Shown: positions 58,850-64,000 of the stretch, piece by piece
Position numbering within the stretch: the first letter of the stretch is position 1
Layout: each line of letters starts with the position of its first letter
Assembly (NCBI GenBank): GCA_029863275.1
Contig: JAOTVS010000002.1
Location: forward strand, 32,996-96,995
DNA from: Candidatus Nitrosopumilus sp.
GTDB lineage: Archaea > Thermoproteota > Nitrososphaeria > Nitrososphaerales > Nitrosopumilaceae
Direction of reading: 5' to 3'
DNA: 64,000 nucleotides
The notes under the pieces: generated by a model
Told to the model about the DNA's origin: nothing
Seen by the model: only the letters and a program-made list of their open reading frames with translations
The model's database searches: none
Program-made: the position numbers and the translations under genes

Positions 58850-59454
58850 AAGTTCATCAAATCCAAGTCGGAAGTATGGCAAATTTTACTTACGTAGTTG
58901 AAGACAATGAAACAAATGAAGGAATTGTAATTGATCCTTCTTGGGATCTGGATCAAATTGAGCAGGTTATTACCAGAAATGGTTTGAAAATAAAATACAT
59001 TGTAAATACTCACCATCATTTTGATCACACACTTGGAAATGAAGCATTGGCAAAATCCACAGGTGCTAAAATAATTCAACATGAAGAATCTACACTCCAA
59101 AACGATGTTACAGTCAAAGATGGAGATGTTATTACTTTTGGAAATTCTAAGTTGCAAGTATTACATACACCTGGACACTCTAGGGATAGCATTTGTTTGA
59201 TTGGCGACGGGAAAATTTTTTCAGGTGACACACTTTTTGTGGGCAACTGTGGGAGAATTGATTTACCGGGGGGAAGTGCGAAAGATCTTTATCATAGTCT
59301 TTTTGATGTTTTATACTCTTTAGATGATGATCTGACTTTATATTCTGGGCACAATTATGGCCCATCTTCAGTATCTACAATTGGAAAAGAGAAAACCACA
59401 AATCTTGTAATGCAAAGAAAAACTGAGCAAGAATTTCTTGATATGATGGGATAG
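58846..59454 (+). CDS. Metallo-beta-lactamase-fold hydrolase (glyoxalase II-like)
   Basis: VNTHHHFDHTLGN, HTPGHSRDSI, SGDTLFVGNCGRIDLPGG, YSGHNYG. Confidence 0.93.
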   Translation: MKVHQIQVGSMANFTYVVEDNETNEGIVIDPSWDLDQIEQVITRNGLKIKYIVNTHHHFDHTLGNEALAKSTGAKIIQHEESTLQNDVTVKDGDVITFGNSKLQVLHTPGHSRDSICLIGDGKIFSGDTLFVGNCGRIDLPGGSAKDLYHSLFDVLYSLDDDLTLYSGHNYGPSSVSTIGKEKTTNLVMQRKTEQEFLDMMG

Positions 59455-60527
59455 TGAAGTTGTTGGATGATTTTGAATTATTTGGAAATATAGCCAAGGC
59501 TGAAAATTTCATAAATAGAATCAAAGACGGAAAATTTTTGTTTTCATTGGTTATTTCTTATACTGAAACATGTGAAATTCCAGGGATAACTTTTGCCGGT
59601 GCTGATAAGGAATCAATACAATATACGCCACCTGCTGATGCAGAATATCTTCACTATGGTAATTGTAAGACAATCGATAAAATTCCAATGACTCCTGATG
59701 GAAAGCCTACTCCTGCACTACTCACTAAAACAGCCCTTGAATCCTCCAGTATTCCTCATATTGTAATTAATGCTGGAAGCAAAATCTCTCCTCAATTACC
59801 ATTTATACAAACAGGTTTATCTCCAGGAAAAAATATCTCTATAAATCCTGCAATGACTGACCTGCAGGTTTCTCAAGCAGTCAATTATGGAAGAATTATT
59901 GGACGAACTTTGGCTTCAATTACTGATTGTTTGATAATTGGAGAAAGTATTCCGGGAGGTACAACTACTGCACTTGCTGTGATGAAAGCTTTGGGGTATA
60001 AAGCAAAGGTAAGTTCTAGTATTCCAAACAATCCAGTTGTTTTAAAAAATCAAATTGCAAGTATGGCTTTGGATAGAATAAATTCTGATAACCCATATGA
60101 TGTGATTGCAAAGGTTGGTGATCCTATGATCCCTTTTGTGACCGGAATGTTGAGTGCAGCGTCTGAAATAAATCCTATAATGTTGGCAGGAGGGACACAA
60201 ATGACGGCAGTTTTAGCTTTTGCATCGAAAATTGGATTTAATGAAAAAAACACTGCTATTGGAACAACTAGTTATATTTCAGATGATGAGAGTGCAAATT
60301 TCAAAAATCTAGTATCGGAGATTGCAGATGTCCCAGCGATCGCAGTAAATCCACTTCTAAAGAATTCAAAATTTCCAGGATTAAGGGCCTTTTCGGAAGG
60401 ATTCGCAAAGGAGGGAGTTGGTGCTGGGGGAACGATAATTGCTTCTTTGTTAAAAAATAGAAATAACTCTTCAAAATTTTTAGAGTTGGCTGAAAAAGAA
60501 TATGGTAGAATATTTACTTCACAGTAA
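59454..60527 (+). CDS. Nicotinate-nucleotide-DMB phosphoribosyltransferase (CobT)-related protein, TIGR00303 type
   Basis: CLIIGESIPGGTTTALAVMKALGY, PIMLAGGTQMTAVLAFA; GTG start overlapping upstream stop. Confidence 0.8.
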   Translation: MKLLDDFELFGNIAKAENFINRIKDGKFLFSLVISYTETCEIPGITFAGADKESIQYTPPADAEYLHYGNCKTIDKIPMTPDGKPTPALLTKTALESSSIPHIVINAGSKISPQLPFIQTGLSPGKNISINPAMTDLQVSQAVNYGRIIGRTLASITDCLIIGESIPGGTTTALAVMKALGYKAKVSSSIPNNPVVLKNQIASMALDRINSDNPYDVIAKVGDPMIPFVTGMLSAASEINPIMLAGGTQMTAVLAFASKIGFNEKNTAIGTTSYISDDESANFKNLVSEIADVPAIAVNPLLKNSKFPGLRAFSEGFAKEGVGAGGTIIASLLKNRNNSSKFLELAEKEYGRIFTSQ

Positions 60528-62274
60528 CTGATTTTGCCAAGTTTCTTGGATAATCAGGATCAGTATCTTTTTCAAGTGCAGCATAATATGATAGCAATTG
60601 AATTGGAATAGTTTCTGAAATAGGAAATGTCAATTCATGTGTCTTTGGAATTTGAATCCAATAGTCATAAACATCACTGCTTTTATCTGAGATTCCAATA
60701 ATTTTTGCTCCTCTAGCCTTGATTTCCCTTGCACTCATCAAAGTATCTTGATATGTTGAATCTCCTGGATTGATAATAATTACAAAAACACTAGAATCCA
60801 TTAATGCAAGAGGGCCATGCTTTAATTCTCCTCCTGCGATTCCTTCTGCATGAATATAGGTAAGTTCCTTAATTTTTAGAGCCGATTCTATAGCTATCGG
60901 ATAATGAATTCCCCTCCCAAGTACATAGATATCCGATATATCTTTAATCTCATTAGCAAGTTTTTTTATTTTGTTGTGTTCCATAAGGATTTGTGAAATT
61001 GAAGATGAAATTTCTTGAAAATCTATTACCATTTTCTCATCACTTAATTCCTGAATGATTTTATACAAAATAATTAACTGTGATGTAAAACTTTTGGTGG
61101 CTGCAACCCCAATTTCAGGTCCACAATTCATCCCAATTACACAATCTGATTCTCTGGCTAAAGTTGAGGTAAGCGAATTAAGTATTGCTATTATTTTACA
61201 ATTGGATTTTTTGGCAATATTCACTGCTTCTAAAACATCTGCGCTTTCTCCACTTTGGGATAGTGCAATTAGAAGCGAATTTGGTTCTATAATGTTCTCC
61301 GAAAATGGCATTTCACTTGCTATGATGGATTCTGATTTTATTTTTGCATATTTTGATAAAAGGTATTTTCCCACCAGTGAAGCATTATGACTTGTTCCAC
61401 TACCGGTTAGATAGATGTTTTTTGCGTTCTTGAGATAGTCTGAAGATTTTTTTATTGAATCTTTTGTAGTTTCACCTGCTTTAAAAATTGTTTCTGACTG
61501 TTCAGAGATTTCCTTGAGTGTAAAATGAGCATAATCGCCTTTGTAAACATCTGCAAATTCTTTAGATACCTTGGTTATCTGAGGTTTTATTTCATTTCCA
61601 TCAAAATCTAAAATTTGCATTTTTTCTTGATCAATTAAAACAAAATTTCCATTGTCTATGTAAATAACATCATCAGTTTGTTCAATAAACCCCAATACGT
61701 CACTTGACAGAAAATATTTTTCCTTCCCTATTCCTATAATTAACGGTTCATGATATCTAGCTGCTGCTAATTGACCGTTTTCAAACATTGCAATAAAAGA
61801 ATAATGTCCCCTTAATTCAGAAACAGTTTTTATCATTGTATTTTTTACATCATTTAAGTTTTCATAATTTTTTTGTAAAAGATTAGCAATAACTTCACTG
61901 TCAGTTTCACTTTGAAAACTATACCCATCTTTTTTCAAATTTTCCTTTAATTCATCAAAGTTTTCAATGATGCCGTTATGCACGATGGCAATTTTTCCTG
62001 AATTACTAGGATGTGGATGAGCATTTGCGTCTGTAACTTTTCCATGAGTAGCCCACCTAGTATGACCTATTCCAATTGATCCAGGTAAATCATCAAGTTG
62101 AAATTTGGAATTAACTACTTCGACCTTCCCTACTCCTTTCTTTAATTCAATATGGTTATTTGATTCAGTTGCAACTCCAACACTATCATATCCCCTATAC
62201 TCCATTCTCCTTAGTCCTTTGACTATAACTGGAGCTGCATTTTCATTTCCTGAATAACCAATAATTGAACACAT
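60514..62274 (-). CDS. glmS: Glutamine-fructose-6-phosphate aminotransferase
   Basis: MCSIIGYSGNENAAP, RMEYRGYDSVG, GHTRWATHGKV, CLTGSGTSHNASL-type SIS domains. Confidence 0.95.
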   Translation of the reverse strand: MCSIIGYSGNENAAPVIVKGLRRMEYRGYDSVGVATESNNHIELKKGVGKVEVVNSKFQLDDLPGSIGIGHTRWATHGKVTDANAHPHPSNSGKIAIVHNGIIENFDELKENLKKDGYSFQSETDSEVIANLLQKNYENLNDVKNTMIKTVSELRGHYSFIAMFENGQLAAARYHEPLIIGIGKEKYFLSSDVLGFIEQTDDVIYIDNGNFVLIDQEKMQILDFDGNEIKPQITKVSKEFADVYKGDYAHFTLKEISEQSETIFKAGETTKDSIKKSSDYLKNAKNIYLTGSGTSHNASLVGKYLLSKYAKIKSESIIASEMPFSENIIEPNSLLIALSQSGESADVLEAVNIAKKSNCKIIAILNSLTSTLARESDCVIGMNCGPEIGVAATKSFTSQLIILYKIIQELSDEKMVIDFQEISSSISQILMEHNKIKKLANEIKDISDIYVLGRGIHYPIAIESALKIKELTYIHAEGIAGGELKHGPLALMDSSVFVIIINPGDSTYQDTLMSAREIKARGAKIIGISDKSSDVYDYWIQIPKTHELTFPISETIPIQLLSYYAALEKDTDPDYPRNLAKSVTVK

Positions 62275-62346
62275 TATTGATTTTTTGTACTTATTGGGGT
62301 ATTTTATTGATTAGTTTATTTTTATAAGCAAATTATTGAAGGACTA

Positions 62347-62997
62347 TCATTTTGTCTCAGCGGTCTGTGAAACTGATTCAGCCTGGACTTTTTTTTGCTC
62401 CTTGGTAGGATTTTCAATTTCTGCCTTAGTGCTATCAGATGGACCTTCGGCCTGATTCTCAGGTATGTTTTCTATAATTGGTTCAGATTTTGCTTTACTT
62501 TTTTCTAAAATTTCTGGAAATTTTGATTCTGGTGTAAATTGAATTTGTTCTTCTTCATCTGTTGTTACTGTATATGATGGAATGTTGATTACCCTGTCTC
62601 CAATCATTATGTGACCATGAACCACTGCTTGTCTTGCCTGATAAGGTGTTTGGAATCCAAATTTTTTATGCACCATGGTTTGCAATCTTCTAGTAAGTAA
62701 ATCATTAACTTCAAGATTTAGTACATCATCTAAAGTTGCCTCACTGCTTACTAATCCAACTCTAGCTAATGATTTCATCAATATTGGTTCTTTCTCTTCT
62801 CGAATATCTTGTTGTAAGGCAAGTAATGATCTTGCTTGATGCCTTACACTTGATAGTTTTGTATGTGCTTTCCATAATTCTTTTTTTGTCCTTAATCCGA
62901 ATGTACCAAGAGTCTTCAACTCTTCCATTTTCAAATCATAATTTAGTGGTCGTTTTGGTTTTCTCCAAGCTTTGCGAGGATATTTAGGATCTCCCAT
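62347..62997 (-). CDS. rpsD: 30S ribosomal protein S4 with acidic C-terminal extension
   Basis: MGDPKYPRKAWRKPKRP; RRLQTMVHKKFGFQTPYQARQAVVHGHIMIGDRVINIPSY. Confidence 0.95.
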   Translation of the reverse strand: MGDPKYPRKAWRKPKRPLNYDLKMEELKTLGTFGLRTKKELWKAHTKLSSVRHQARSLLALQQDIREEKEPILMKSLARVGLVSSEATLDDVLNLEVNDLLTRRLQTMVHKKFGFQTPYQARQAVVHGHIMIGDRVINIPSYTVTTDEEEQIQFTPESKFPEILEKSKAKSEPIIENIPENQAEGPSDSTKAEIENPTKEQKKVQAESVSQTAETK

Positions 62998-63006
62998 TTA
63001 TTTCAC

Positions 63007-63573
63007 CTATTCTTTTTTCCCTACAGGTTCTGCCTTTGCAGGAGTTGCAGCAGCTGTTTTTGGTGCAGCCTCGCCAGTTGGTGCTGCTATTGCTTGTGTT
63101 CCAGCTGATTTTACTGGGGCTGCTTTTCCTCCTTTAGCAACGCCAACAGCTCCGCCTTTTCTACCTGTACATCTAGTTCTTTGTCCTCTAACTTTCAATC
63201 CATACATGTGACGGTAACCCCTCCAACTACTAGTAATCCTTTCTCTTTCAACATCATTTCTTAGGGTAAAATCAATATCTGAAGTTAAAATGTGAACATC
63301 TTTTCCGGTTTCTACATCCTTTCTTCTGTTTAAGAACCATCGAGGAAAGTTTGATGAAGAAGGATCAGTAATTAACTTCTCAATTTCTTGAACATCTGAC
63401 TCGCTCAAATATCCGACATTTGAGTTTGGATTAATTTTTAATGTATCTAAAATGGCTGTGGCAAAATTGTATCCTATTCCCTTAATCTGAGTTAACCCTA
63501 TAGTTATCTTCTTTTCTCCTGGAATATCGTTTCCTACTATCCTTACAATGTGATTATATTCTTGAGCGCTCAA
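63007..63573 (-). CDS. rpsM: 30S ribosomal protein S13 with Ala/Lys/Pro-rich C-terminal extension
   Basis: [63 protein letters not shown]. Confidence 0.95.
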   Translation of the reverse strand: MSAQEYNHIVRIVGNDIPGEKKITIGLTQIKGIGYNFATAILDTLKINPNSNVGYLSESDVQEIEKLITDPSSSNFPRWFLNRRKDVETGKDVHILTSDIDFTLRNDVERERITSSWRGYRHMYGLKVRGQRTRCTGRKGGAVGVAKGGKAAPVKSAGTQAIAAPTGEAAPKTAAATPAKAEPVGKKE

Positions 63574-63788
63574 GTATTCAAAAATTCTGAATTTCCCCGA
63601 TAAAAACCATGCTAGGAGTTATTTTATGGTAATTACAATAACATTAAACAGAAACTTTTGATGGTCTCCAAATCTCCTTTATGATGTGTCAACCCCTGAT
63701 TATTTCAAAGAGATTTGCTAGGTATGTGTTCTAAAATCTTAGAAATTATAGATGATTTTCCTCAAATTTCTCCAAAAATAATGATTAT

Positions 63789-63941
63789 TTATCTAAAGTC
63801 AACCTTTTTAGTCCAATTTGTGCCTTGAATATTCCATTGGTTACACTTACAACATTTCTTTATACCCATTCTGACATCTACATCTATGCAAAAACAATGA
63901 ATTCCTTTTCCAGTAGGGTCCTTGATACATAATTTTTGCAT
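63789..63941 (-). CDS. Cys-rich microprotein, 50 aa
   Basis: MQKLCIKDPTGKGIHCFCIDVDVRMGIKKCCKCNQWNIQGTNWTKKVDFR*. Confidence 0.62.
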   Translation of the reverse strand: MQKLCIKDPTGKGIHCFCIDVDVRMGIKKCCKCNQWNIQGTNWTKKVDFR

Positions 63942-64000
63942 TAATCTGATTAGAATGATTTTCTTAATATGTTATTTGTAATATTTTTTTAAATTTGAAT

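Noticed and set aside
61055-61390. Plus-strand 111-aa ORF
   Set aside because: Antisense to glmS
63674-63720. ATGATGT ... CTGA resembling C/D motifs upstream of rpsM
   Set aside because: Spacer between boxes is only 8 nt and no partner boxes or closing stem are present
1-64000. CRISPR array, prophage, IS element or restriction/defence cassette
   Set aside because: No regularly spaced direct repeats, transposase, integrase, Cas or defence-family ORFs seen in the translations

Overview
The window is about 64 kb of AT-rich, gene-dense archaeal chromosome. Gene content points to an ammonia-oxidising thaumarchaeote (Nitrosopumilus-like): a three-gene acyl-CoA carboxylase as used in the 3HP/4HB cycle, an 11-subunit complex I (nuoABCDHIJKMLN) without NuoEFG, a mevalonate/isopentenyl-phosphate-kinase lipid cluster, a stand-alone 5S rRNA and a CobT-like protein. 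The lineage is inferred from gene content, not from a search. Four tRNAs are present: Glu-UUC with a T-loop intron, Met-CAU, His-GUG and Leu-GAG. I saw no CRISPR array, prophage or IS element. Items most worth a second look: (1) a 15-nt intron in the T-loop of tRNA-Glu with a textbook bulge-helix-bulge; (2) an ORF fusing the transketolase N-terminal half to ribulose-phosphate 3-epimerase; (3) three tandem Fur-box-like palindromes between a Fur gene and an overlapping three-gene zinc-ribbon miniprotein operon; (4) a candidate C/D box sRNA; (5) a shared C-terminal membrane-anchor motif in two secreted proteins, with an orphan remnant beside tRNA-His; (6) many unannotated Cys-rich or basic microproteins, one with an in-frame TGA; (7) several near-perfect promoter palindromes. 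All product calls come from reading the translations; no database search was run.
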